Positions 10,101-17,919 of a stretch of 64,000 nt of DNA are shown piece after piece (positions within the stretch are counted from its first letter, which is position 1; every line of letters begins with the position of its first letter). The notes below the pieces were generated by a model, which saw nothing but the letters and a program-made list of their open reading frames with translations, did no database searches and was not told the origin of the DNA. The position numbers and the translations under genes were made by a program. The DNA is from Lysinibacillus sphaericus. Its GTDB lineage: Bacteria > Bacillota > Bacilli > Bacillales_A > Planococcaceae. The DNA lies in contig NZ_CP019980.1 in NCBI RefSeq assembly GCF_002982115.1, positions 4,038,001-4,102,000 on the forward strand. The letters are read 5' to 3'.

Positions 10101-11870
10101 ATTTAAAGAAAATGAATATGTTACAATCCCTTGAATGCCATCAACGGTTTTGCCAGCAAATGGAGAACGATGGCCTTCCCCTTGAATATCATGAATTTGC
10201 AGCGCATCTGTAATAACATAGTCATAGGTCATCACTTCACTAAACGTGCCATCACTTGCTTTGACAACCGTTTTTAATGTTGTGTTTTGCGTAATATCGA
10301 TTGGTTTTTCGTATTTAATACCTGATATAGTAGGATTCGTACCATCTACTGTGTAATAGATTTCCCCATTAGCTGTCGATGTTGATAAAGTGACCGTTGT
10401 TTGATTAATAAATGTACCACTACTTGGCGACGCAATCGCTGGTTTTAATGCTGTACTATCCACAACAATATCGTTTACAGAACGTGGTATCACTTGGTAA
10501 TCCTGATCGAATTGTTGGACAATGCCCGTAATCGATTCATATGTTGTGCCGACCGTTAAGCCTAGCGCATTCGTTTCATCGCGTACTAAGAAATTGCTAC
10601 CATCACTAGCTGTATAGTTTGCCCAGCCACTTCCTGCTTGCACATTCGTCAGCGCAACATTTTTTATCGTAACAAGTTGTGATTCATTTGCTTCTGCTAT
10701 CTCTGCACCTGTTACTACTTTTGCAGTTGGTGCACCAACACCTGCCACTTTGTCGATAATTTGAGCTCCGTCTAATTGCAGTAACCCTCTATAGTCCGCA
10801 AGCTTCCCTTTAAGCGTTACTTCGTCCCCAATTTCTACATTTAGACTCGTCGGACGTACAGCGATACCACCTGTTCCATCCTGTACAGAGATGGTATTTT
10901 TCAGCTTCCCTGCCACAATACCTTTGATTGTTACTGTTGTACCGTTCGCTTGTGTTCTTGCATCCGCGATTGACTGAACATCTGCTTGTCCAATGACGGT
11001 ATAATTAAAAGTTTGCACATCACTATTTTCCAGCCCCTGTGCAACTGCTATCGCTTTGATCGTCATTGTTTTATCAATAACGATTGGTTGCGTATAACTA
11101 GCACTTTGTAATGTTGGCTCTGTTCCATCCGTTGTATAAAAAATCGTTGCACCAGCAGTGGCAGAAGATAATGCAATGGCAGTACCTGACGCAACCGTTC
11201 CAGAAGGTATAGAAGCTGTGACGGCTTCTGCCTTTATAATAGGCCCACCGTGTCCTCCATCCATTGTATGACTGCCTAAATGTTCGAATGTATCAATTGG
11301 ATAGGGCTGCCATTCTAATGAAGGGTCAAAGGTGTCACTTGGATTTTTATCACCAGACGTAATGGAACTCTTTCTAACCAATGTTGTATCAACAGTCGAC
11401 ACCCCATTGTCATTCCATGACTTGCCTGGATCAAACCCCATTTGACCAAAAGAATCTACTACCTCTTCACCTTTCTTTAAAACAATCGCATCATTACCAT
11501 TAAACGCGGTAACAGCTGAAGCAAGTCCACCTTTCTCTTTGATCGCTGCTACTGCACTAGAATTATAGAGAATGATTGTCTCATTATGTGCTAAAGTGCC
11601 ACTTAACGTCTGTTTGTTCGTTGGTGTCGTACTACCATTTGTATAAAGTTCAAGTTTGTATTGGCTTAAATCAATCGTTGAACCCGTTCCATTGTAAAGT
11701 TCAATCGCCTTATTATTACTGGACCCTTCAATATACTCAGAGATAATTAAATCAGTAGCTAATTCAGCCGCAACAGCTTGACTAGGCATTACTGGCATCG
11801 ATACACTCGCAACTAATGTCGTTGCGAGAAAAGCATTGAATGACTTGTTCCATTTCTTTTTAGACATCAT
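7101..11870 (-). CDS. Giant secreted double nuclease: LTD, EEP nuclease and Endonuclease I domains
   Basis: The product has 1589 residues and begins with a signal peptide (about 1-35, ending AVAA). By sequence I see in order: a lamin-tail domain (about 40-165), a chitobiase-C-like beta module (FYTTDGTEPT, about 210-295), an OB-fold region, a second chitobiase-C-like module (YYTVDGTNPT), more OB-like sequence, an endonuclease/exonuclease/phosphatase domain (about 832-1135, with TEVQD, NHWNSKSGD, LGDFNDYQ, LDHILVS and SDHDPVM), a linker and Ig-like module, and a C-terminal Endonuclease I domain (about 1380-1589, with NREHTWAKSHG and DIHHLRP). Both nuclease domains keep their catalytic His/Asp/Asn residues. 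It should degrade extracellular DNA for phosphate, nucleotides or biofilm remodelling. No LPXTG or SLH anchor is visible, so it is probably released. AGAGGAG precedes the tandem ATGs. Confidence 0.93.
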   Translation of the reverse strand: MMSKKKWNKSFNAFLATTLVASVSMPVMPSQAVAAELATDLIISEYIEGSSNNKAIELYNGTGSTIDLSQYKLELYTNGSTTPTNKQTLSGTLAHNETIILYNSSAVAAIKEKGGLASAVTAFNGNDAIVLKKGEEVVDSFGQMGFDPGKSWNDNGVSTVDTTLVRKSSITSGDKNPSDTFDPSLEWQPYPIDTFEHLGSHTMDGGHGGPIIKAEAVTASIPSGTVASGTAIALSSATAGATIFYTTDGTEPTLQSASYTQPIVIDKTMTIKAIAVAQGLENSDVQTFNYTVIGQADVQSIADARTQANGTTVTIKGIVAGKLKNTISVQDGTGGIAVRPTSLNVEIGDEVTLKGKLADYRGLLQLDGAQIIDKVAGVGAPTAKVVTGAEIAEANESQLVTIKNVALTNVQAGSGWANYTASDGSNFLVRDETNALGLTVGTTYESITGIVQQFDQDYQVIPRSVNDIVVDSTALKPAIASPSSGTFINQTTVTLSTSTANGEIYYTVDGTNPTISGIKYEKPIDITQNTTLKTVVKASDGTFSEVMTYDYVITDALQIHDIQGEGHRSPFAGKTVDGIQGIVTYSFSLNGSYYYTIQTPDELADDNPNTSEGILLYSGKNAWPIQVGNLVSVTGKVDEYAYDGYSDANQTDLKTTQINVRNDQGGKVQVLNASVALPKAIQIDKLKMSFSQIDSDNLQVFNPTIDAIDFWESIEAMRVEVGNVKAVAPQEHGDLVTVLESEPTNTLHGGVLYEEGKTNPNRIQFRLEPNGTARDFEVATGDKFSGPITGIVGYSYQNFKIYVPLDNMKQAHVKGTATPETTKIVKAEDKLTIASYNLENFSNNKTSTSDDKARKLARAIGTDMQTPDIVGVTEVQDNNGESAGDAKADQSYQRLIDAIKAESGIDYKYVNIDPVNNADGGAPNANIRVGFLYNPARVNLKEGIQAGDATTAVSYQNGQLTLNPGRIDPMNEAFNNSRKPLAAQFEFQGEDVIVIANHWNSKSGDTPLFGATQPPQYKSEVQRQKIANIVYNFVADVKTKNPDANIVSLGDFNDYQFAKALKIHEGEWMTNMINKADSSDRYTYLYQGNSQVLDHILVSNNLQEKTIIDILHINADFTDMAGRASDHDPVMVQLDLKQGPTVEPIQPEITYNYENFKKNILVITKPSVALHLDAASYITKGVHLKGKYVELHGEGFNKTDVIITPNHPESIVDLKGNTFKKITIEGKNVSEIRGAENIDLQLIELKKGASLENIKFTNSKGQPIVYPPVPAENKQPIIKKPFTNQTVAVGTDITIDLTEHFADPDNDELTFTATKGSIKGKRLTLTLEAGSHIVGVTASDGTKSVTANFSVTVTANDYYTAAYNKEGQALKKALHDIIANQKVLSYDAAWDALRYTDEDPNNTNNVLLFYSGKSSPKTNNGGNVGNWNREHTWAKSHGNFGTSQGPGTDIHHLRPTDVQVNSARGNLDFDNGGSPVAGCNGCLKDADSFEPPNRVKGDVARILFYMATRYELGDKVDLELNDKVNNGTAPYHGKLSVLLQWHLQDPVDDYEKRRNERIYEIQGNRNPFIDHPEWVETIYGNKPAVQMVN

Positions 11871-12089
11871 CAGTTAGCTCCTCTTTAAGTATTTGCTTCA
11901 TAAAAACCTTCTTCTTAACCGAAGAAGGTCTACCATCTCTCTATCTCGGCTGTCGGTTTGTACCTACACCAGACGCATAAAGCGTGCCATCAATAGTAGT
12001 AAAACTTATTTCCCCAGTATATATATATGAAACCATATAACTGTTAATGCACTATTGAATTACTATATAGTAACTGTTAAATTATAGCA
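11871..12089 (-). promoter_or_regulatory. Long leader of the nuclease gene with extended -10 promoter
   Basis: On the minus strand an extended -10 TGCTATAAT lies at 12081-12089, with no good -35, giving a leader of about 200 nt before the nuclease ATG. The leader holds a terminator-like hairpin 32 nt before the start codon and, upstream of it, a short open frame of about 31 codons from an ATG near 12032 to a TAG near 11943. It also holds a small GC-rich hairpin (ACGC/GCGT). This looks like an attenuation or riboswitch-type leader. I could not match it to a riboswitch class I know. Confidence 0.45.
11902..11930 (-). terminator. Leader hairpin with T-run (candidate attenuator)
   Basis: GACCTTCTTC and GAAGAAGGTT form a 10-bp stem with a 6-base loop followed by five T on the minus strand. 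It stands between the promoter-like element and the ribosome site of the nuclease gene, so as written it would stop transcription before the gene unless something prevents the hairpin. Confidence 0.65.
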
Positions 12090-12212
12090 TTTTCCAAGAA
12101 CCTAAGCACACAACAAAATAGTACAATTGTTAACCGAAACTTCACTTTTGCTAAACAATTCGTACTTTTTCATGGTTACTCCTTACAGCGGTTAGCTATA
12201 GATAAACGTAGG

Positions 12213-12253
12213 AAAAGTGTTAGATTGATTGGGGTAAATCTAACACTTTTTTT
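12213..12253. terminator. Intrinsic terminator
   Basis: AAAAGTGTTAGATT pairs perfectly with AATCTAACACTTTT around a 10-base loop and is followed by T on the plus strand and bordered by A/T on the other. No clear gene ends here on the plus strand. It insulates the nuclease leader from the S-layer region. Confidence 0.8.
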
Positions 12254-12260
12254 CTATACC

Positions 12261-12388
12261 GTTGTTGTTCGCTATGGCGGTGCTTTCCGCTCATCACAGT
12301 AAGCCGCAATCCTCTGCTTGCGCGCGGAATGTCCACGTCTTACGCTGTGTGCATTCCCGCAGGAGTCACCGCCTCCGCTACCAACAAC
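12261..12388. repeat. Palindromic MITE-like element next to the silent S-layer gene
   Basis: Arms 12261-12282 and 12367-12388 are imperfect inverted repeats: GTTGTTGTTCGC..GGCGGTG against CACCGCC..GCTACCAACAAC. Between them is a GC-rich core with further small dyads (GGAATG..CATTCC). The element is about 128 bp, much more GC-rich than its surroundings, and resembles the short non-coding palindromic repeats scattered in Bacillaceae genomes (established knowledge). It ends about 95 bp before the breakpoint of the truncated S-layer gene. Confidence 0.7.
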
Positions 12389-12481
12389 TAGTACACCCTT
12401 CTATTAATTGTTTACTGCAATAGAATAAACAGCTAAGGTTTCGTTTGCTTTGCATAGTGGAAAAATGCCATCAATTGAACG

Positions 12482-13486
12482 CGCTTCACAAACAATGCAA
12501 CGTCAACAAATGGCAGTAGTTTTAGTACGTGCTATTAAAGAAATCGCTGGCGTAGACTTAGTAGCTGAGTACAAAAAAGCGAACTTCGTAACAGAAATTG
12601 GTGACTTAGACAAAGCTTACTCTGCAGAACAACGCACAGCGATCGTTGCTTTAGAATATGCGGGTATTACAAATGTTGCTCACTTCAACCCAGGTAACAG
12701 CGTAACACGCGGACAATTCGCTTCATTCTTATACCGCACAATCGAAAACGTTGTAAACAACCCAGAAGCTGGTGTTGCGGCAGTAAAAGCTATCAACAAC
12801 ACAACTGTTGAAGTAACATTCGACGAAGAAGTAGATAACGTACAAGCTCTTAACTTCTTAATCTCTGATCTTGAAGTGAAAAACGCAGCTGTTAAATTAA
12901 CAAACAAAAAAGTTGTTGTATTAACAACTGCTGCTCAAACAGCTGACAAAGAGTACACTGTATCTCTTGGCGAAGAAAAAATCGGTACATTCAAAGGTAT
13001 CGCAGCTGTAGTTCCTACTAAAGTAGATTTAGTAGAAAAATCAGTTCAAGGTAAACTTGGCCAACAAGTAACACTTAAAGCACAAGTAACAGTTGCTGAA
13101 GGTCAAACAAAAGCTGGTATTCCAGTAACTTTCTTCATCCCAGGTTCTGCTAATGGCGTGAAAACTCCAGTAACAGTTGAAGCTGTAACAAACGAAGAAG
13201 GTATCGCAACTTACTCTTACACTCGTTATGCTGCAACAAACGACACTGTAACTGTATACGCAAACGGTGACCGTTCTAAATTCTCAACTGGTTATGTATT
13301 CTGGGCAGTTGACCAAACTTTAGAAATCACTGAAGTAACAACTGGTGCTACTATCAACAACGGCGCTAACAAAACTTACAAAGTTACTTACAAACACCCA
13401 GAAACTGGTAAACCAGTATCAGGTAAAGTACTTAACGTTTCAGTAAAAGAAAACATTGACGTAACTGTTGATAAATTACAAAACGT
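12482..13486 (+). repeat. Left arm of 1005-bp inverted repeat (S-layer genes)
   Basis: This stretch equals the reverse complement of 20243-21247. Both arms are 1005 bp with no length difference. The encoded residues are identical throughout, and every nucleotide stretch that I compared was identical. The left border is abrupt: upstream of 12482 there is no further match to the intact gene. The right border is a change from identity to roughly 80 percent similarity. Confidence 0.93.
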
Positions 13487-15395
13487 AACGGTGAACGGGG
13501 TAGCGGTAGTTCAAACGAGTACAAACAACACGAGAGCCGCACAAATCACAACAGATTCTAGAGGTGAAGCAACATTTACAGTGTCAGGTTCGAACGCTGT
13601 AGTTACACCAGTCGTATTTGAAGCTACTGCAACAAATGTAGCTAACACGTATTCTCAAACATACACGTCAGATGTATTACAAGCTTCTGCAGCCAAAGTA
13701 ACATTTGGTGCTATTCAAGCTGCTTATACGCTTGAAGTAACGCGTGATGGTGGTGAAGTGGCGGCTACTGGTGTAACAAACGGTCGCAAATATAACATCG
13801 TTGTGAAAGATAAAGATGGCAAAGTAGCACCGAACGAAATCGTTAACGTGGCATTTAACGAAGATATTGATGGCGTAATTTCTACAGTGACTTCTGCACA
13901 ATTCGTAAAAGTAGAAGACGGTAAACAAGTAGGTTACGAAGGTAAAAAAATCACTGTTAGAACAAACGCTAAAGGTGAAGCAAGCTTCGTCATCGGCAGT
14001 GATACTGTAAATTCTTACGCTACACCAGTCGTTTGGATCGATATTAACAACCAAAGCGGTAAAGATGCAAACTTAGACAAAGGTGAACCATCAGCCGTTG
14101 CACCAATCTCATACTTCCAAGCTCCATATTTAGACGGTTCAAAATTAGTATCTTATAAAGGTACAACTGAAACGGATAAATTTGCAGGTGGCGAAGTAGC
14201 AACATTTAAAGTACAACTTACAAACCAAAGTGGTAAAGTAGTACCGAATTCTGGTTACACAACGAAGGATGTTACGTACACGGTTTACAATACTGGTGCA
14301 AACAATGTAAAAGTTGGTACTGTAGAAATCGCTCCAAACCGCGTGCATACAGTAGTTGCGCCAAGTGGTGAAATTACTGTTACTACTGTAGATGGTAAAA
14401 CTTCTTCTGTACGAGTTTTAGCTACAGGTGTAGCGAAAGAGGTTAACGGGAATAAAGAATTTGCATTTACTTCAAAAGAAGCAACTGCAACATTCACTTC
14501 TACTTCAGAAATCCCTAACCTATTTACAGGTGATATTCATTCATTCGATACAGACAAAGAAACTGTCGTATTTACTGATGGTTCCGTTCTAAAAAATGCG
14601 GTGAAATATGCTGGTGAAACGGATAAAACATATGTGTATAGAAATGTAAATGGTGCACCACTTTCTAAAGACCAGTTCGTAAATATTCTTAAAGGTGCAG
14701 CTTCAGGGGTAAAAATAACGTATGAAGTAAAAGATAATACTGTTACATTCTATGTTGTTTCTGTTAACGCTGGGGGAACTAAGCCGGTTGATATTATTGG
14801 AGATAAAGCATCTGATGCTACTGCTGTTACAACTGCAAAAGCTAAAGTTACAGTAACACCTAATATTTCTACACTTTCAACTGATACGGCAGAAAATAAA
14901 CGTTTAGCTGTACAATCAAATGTTGTCACTGAAATTAACGACCCATCAGTAACTGTAAGTGTAGTAGAAACTTCTACAGCAGGAACATATACTGTTACGT
15001 TAACTAAAGGCGCAAGCACTGCTACAGTAAACGTTACACCAAAATTTGGTCAAAAGGTAACTGCTGAATCTATTACTTCTTCACTTGCAGTGGATACAAA
15101 TGGAAAAGATTTAACCCTTAATATAGGGTCTGCTCTTGCAGGTTTCACAATTGCGAATGTAAATCCAGATATTGATAATGCATTTGACATTATGGCTTAT
15201 CTTAATAATAATGCGATTACTATAGCTAAAGCACCTTCTGCTTCTACAGAAGCTGTAGAATTAGTCGAGAAGACTTTAAAAATTTATTTTGACGCTCAAG
15301 CTACTGGTTATGTTAAAGAAAGCTTTGTAGCAACTATTACAATTGATGATGTAACGAACCGTACTTTAGCTATTACAGTAAAGCCTACTCCATAA
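12482..15395 (+). pseudogene. Silent, 5'-truncated S-layer protein gene (donor cassette)
   Basis: The open frame encodes an S-layer protein that starts inside the second SLH domain (ASQTMQRQQMAVV). Signal peptide, SLH1 and half of SLH2 are missing, and there is no promoter or credible ribosome site; the first possible start is a TTG at 12450 with a poor SD. About 335 residues are identical to the intact S-layer protein, the next about 340 are similar, and the last about 290 are unrelated (it ends ITVKPTP). The frame is intact over 970 codons, which argues that it is kept functional by selection or exchange. I read it as an unexpressed cassette that could become expressed by recombination with the intact gene on the opposite strand. 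Confidence 0.88.
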
Positions 15396-15448
15396 CACAA
15401 AACATTTCTTTTATAAGCATATAAATTTAGTAAAAATAAGTAGAAATG

Positions 15449-15489
15449 AAAACCCATGTCTTGTTTATCGCAATACATTGGGTTTTCTT
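15449..15489 (+). terminator. Intrinsic terminator after silent S-layer gene
   Basis: AAAACCCATGT pairs with ACATTGGGTTTT and is followed by T. It sits 54 bp after the stop codon, so the cassette carries its own terminator and would bring it along on inversion. Confidence 0.82.
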
Positions 15490-15588
15490 TCTAACCAATA
15501 TTACCAAATAGAGTATATAAATCCTTTTATTGAAATTATCCAATATAGTGCAATTCGAATTAGTTATCAACTTATCTTCTGTTTCTTC

Positions 15589-15600
15589 GCAATATATTGC
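15589..15600. promoter_or_regulatory. Candidate operator GCAATATATTGC upstream of XRE regulator
   Basis: A perfect 12-bp palindrome lies 80 bp before the regulator's ATG. A related GCAATACATTG occurs in the terminator loop near 15470. XRE-family repressors commonly bind such short palindromes in front of their own genes, so autoregulation is plausible but unproven. Confidence 0.4.
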
Positions 15601-15679
15601 ATAGTTCCAACATTACTTTTACTAGTCCTTTTATAAAGCATGTACTAATGGAAGATAGTTTAGAAAGGGGCGTGAGAAA

Positions 15680-16534
15680 ATGAAGAACAAAGATGGACAA
15701 GCCATTGCTTTAGGAAATCGACTAAAAATGCTACGCCATAAACATCATCTAACGCTTGCTGCATTGGCAGATTTATTAGGTATTTCCCATAGTTATGTAG
15801 GCTTTATAGAAAAAGGGACGAGGAAAGCATCTGAAAAAGTATTGCAAAAGTATGCAGATTTTTTTGATGTATCTTTTGCAGAATTAGTTGAATTACAGTT
15901 GCAAACTATTCCTACCATTCATAGTCCATCTAGCGAAACGCCTCCCCCTTTAACAAATGAAATAATAGAGTTAAACAATTTATTACTGAAATTAAATGAA
16001 GATATACGTTGTACAATGATTGAAGACTTTAAGGAGCAAATTCAACAAACGCTTTATCATTTGCTGACACCCTATGAGCTTTCAGATATAAAACGAAGTA
16101 TTACGAAAATAAAAAATGCTTGGTTTTCAGAAAGTGAAGAAAGTGAAGAAGTTGATCAATATAAAAGCTACAAGGGCTATATCAACCTATCCAATGAGCC
16201 AATCTATTTTCAATTACAAGTAGAGCAACATATATTGCATCTTCAATTACTTCATGCTGATAGAAGACAACGCTCTCTGTTTGAAAGTTGGTTAGGCGAT
16301 TGTTCCTTTTATTATCAAACGGAGGAATATTTACAGCATATTCGTGAACCACAGAAAATCGTTAATATTTTATGGTTAAGTCCTAATATGTCCTATCGCC
16401 AACAACATGACTACCTAGTACAAAAAGCGTTACTTTCATTGGAGTTAAACTATTGTGATGTGAAATTAAGTTGGTTTGTTCATAATTACGAGCAGCACAA
16501 TACAATGCAAGATATTCAAGAACACATTAGCTAA
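15680..16534 (+). CDS. XRE-family regulator inside the invertible S-layer segment
   Basis: The protein has 284 residues. Residues about 10-70 form a Cro/CI-type helix-turn-helix (LGNRLKMLRHKHHLTLAALADLLGISHSYV, then a second recognition-helix stretch GFIEKGTRKAS). The remaining about 200 residues are not a family I recognise; they include an acidic run ESEESEEVDQ and a region rich in His and Gln. AAAGGGG lies 9 nt before the ATG. It is followed after 21 nt by the recombinase, so the two are an operon. It may regulate the recombinase, S-layer expression, or both. It could also be a generic chromosomal repressor, and no phage genes lie nearby. Confidence 0.85.
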   Translation: MKNKDGQAIALGNRLKMLRHKHHLTLAALADLLGISHSYVGFIEKGTRKASEKVLQKYADFFDVSFAELVELQLQTIPTIHSPSSETPPPLTNEIIELNNLLLKLNEDIRCTMIEDFKEQIQQTLYHLLTPYELSDIKRSITKIKNAWFSESEESEEVDQYKSYKGYINLSNEPIYFQLQVEQHILHLQLLHADRRQRSLFESWLGDCSFYYQTEEYLQHIREPQKIVNILWLSPNMSYRQQHDYLVQKALLSLELNYCDVKLSWFVHNYEQHNTMQDIQEHIS

Positions 16535-16555
16535 CGAGAAGGAGCTGATATCTCT

Positions 16556-17446
16556 TTGATTATCCATTCTGACTTTGATTTGCCTAAGTACTCTAAAAAA
16601 TTTCTTCAACATTTAAAAAGAAAGTACTATTCAGAAGAAACCATTATTGGCTATGAAAATGATATAAAAAAGTTCTCGTCCTTTATTTATCAATTATACG
16701 ATGGTCATATTTTAACAGAGGAAATATCGAAGGATGATATTCTAGAATATCTAGATTTTTTAGGCAATCAGGATTATAAACCTAATTCGATTAGTAGATA
16801 TTTTTATGGTGTGAAGGCATTTTTCAAATATCTTGTAATAGAGTTGAACTTTAAAGTCGATCCAACAATAGGTATTTCCACTCGAAATGTGTATGTACCT
16901 TTACCTGAAATACTCGATATGGATGAAATGGCATTAGTGTTGGCTACAGCGAAAAAGTACTCCGAGTTTTACTATGTATTAATCAGCTTACTCTATTATA
17001 CCGGTTCAAGAATTACAGCTGCTCGAACGTTATTAAAGGAAAATGTTGATATAAAAAATAATAAAATATACTTCCCACGGATTAAAGGTGGCAGAGATCT
17101 TCACTTACCCCTACATCCAAAACTACAAAAAATATTAGGGGAATATTTACAGAAAACAAAAGACAACGGATCAGATTATTTATTTCCCTCTCCGGTAAGC
17201 CGTAATATGCCCATAAGCGGAGTAGAAATCCGTATTAAATTAAAAAAAATTGGCGCCCAATGCAATATTACAAAACGATTAACCCCCCATGTCATTCGTC
17301 ACTGTACCGCAACACACTTAACACTACTCGGTGTAGACCAACATTATATCGCAACTCTATTAGGTCATACCGATTCCCGTTCCACTGCACGCTACCAACA
17401 TTTAAAAGTAGATGATTTAAGGTCGGCTATGAAGAAATTGAAATGA
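16556..17446 (+). CDS. Tyrosine recombinase (XerC/D-like integrase) inside the invertible S-layer segment
   Basis: The product has 296 residues with an N-terminal SAM-like core-binding domain (about 10-105) and a C-terminal catalytic domain. All catalytic residues are visible: Arg152 (TGSRITAA), Lys177 (RIKGGRD), His245 and Arg248 (HVIRH), His271 (LLGHTD) and nucleophile Tyr280 (ARYQH). The start is TTG at 16556, 11 nt behind AAGGAG; no ATG is better placed. It lies between two oppositely oriented S-layer genes and behind an XRE regulator. A role in S-layer inversion is an inference. A phage-remnant or an extra Xer-type enzyme is possible, but no other phage genes are present. Confidence 0.92.
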   Translation: MIIHSDFDLPKYSKKFLQHLKRKYYSEETIIGYENDIKKFSSFIYQLYDGHILTEEISKDDILEYLDFLGNQDYKPNSISRYFYGVKAFFKYLVIELNFKVDPTIGISTRNVYVPLPEILDMDEMALVLATAKKYSEFYYVLISLLYYTGSRITAARTLLKENVDIKNNKIYFPRIKGGRDLHLPLHPKLQKILGEYLQKTKDNGSDYLFPSPVSRNMPISGVEIRIKLKKIGAQCNITKRLTPHVIRHCTATHLTLLGVDQHYIATLLGHTDSRSTARYQHLKVDDLRSAMKKLK

Positions 17447-17613
17447 CATAAGAACGGCTAAGGAAAGATAAAATAATTAATATATTTTCACTTGAAAAAT
17501 CTCTTCCAATTAGAATTTGTTAATTGACCAACGAAAAAAATAAATTGCCTCTATTTTTTAGAGAACATGTAACACGTAAAAATCCTTCCTAGTGAATAAA
17601 CCGAATTATGTAG

Positions 17614-17648
17614 AAATGAGAGATTCTTCGTAAGAGTGTCTCATTTTT
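17614..17648 (+). terminator. Terminator after the recombinase gene
   Basis: AAATGAGA pairs with TCTCATTT with a secondary small stem in the loop and a T-run on the plus strand. It lies in the 473-bp gap between the recombinase and the intact S-layer gene; apart from this and the S-layer terminator I see nothing in that gap. Confidence 0.7.
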
Positions 17649-17835
17649 CTTAGCTATATTCGCATTGGTGACAATTATGTTTATTGATAGACACATCCTA
17701 AGGCTTAAACGCTTTACTATTTTATACTTTGTTCTTCACCCTACTAATGCGCAATATCTTTCATTAGCCTATTTCTAATTCCCTTACCCTTCCAAGTAAA
17801 TAAATTCCTTATACAACTTCTCTTTAATAAAAAGG

Positions 17836-17871
17836 AAAAGCTCCACACAGCAATAGCTATGTAGAGCTTTT
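17836..17871. terminator. Terminator of the active S-layer gene
   Basis: AAAAGCTC..ACA pairs with TGT.GAGCTTTT around a short loop; on the minus strand T-rich sequence follows. It lies 48 bp behind the S-layer stop codon. Confidence 0.85.
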
Positions 17872-17919
17872 CAAATCACTAATATTTATAATAATTTAAG
17901 TAGACTTTATTATTTATTA

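Noticed and set aside
11943-12032. A c-di-GMP (GEMM-I) riboswitch in the nuclease leader because of GACGC and AAAGC-like strings.
   Set aside because: The strings occur on the wrong strand and in the wrong order, and the conserved GGNCAC..GCAAA core cannot be placed.
12450-12481. TTG at 12450 as the start of a translated second S-layer protein.
   Set aside because: There is no good SD, no promoter, and the protein would have no signal peptide and only one and a half SLH domains.
13677-15019. Minus-strand open frames inside the silent S-layer gene, and the matching plus-strand frames inside the expressed one.
   Set aside because: They are shadows of the low-complexity S-layer coding sequence. 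Their near-identity between the two copies only reflects the inverted repeat.
15680-17446. Prophage remnant.
   Set aside because: Only a regulator and a recombinase are present; there are no structural, lysis or replication genes, no attachment-site duplication that I could see, and both neighbours are S-layer genes.
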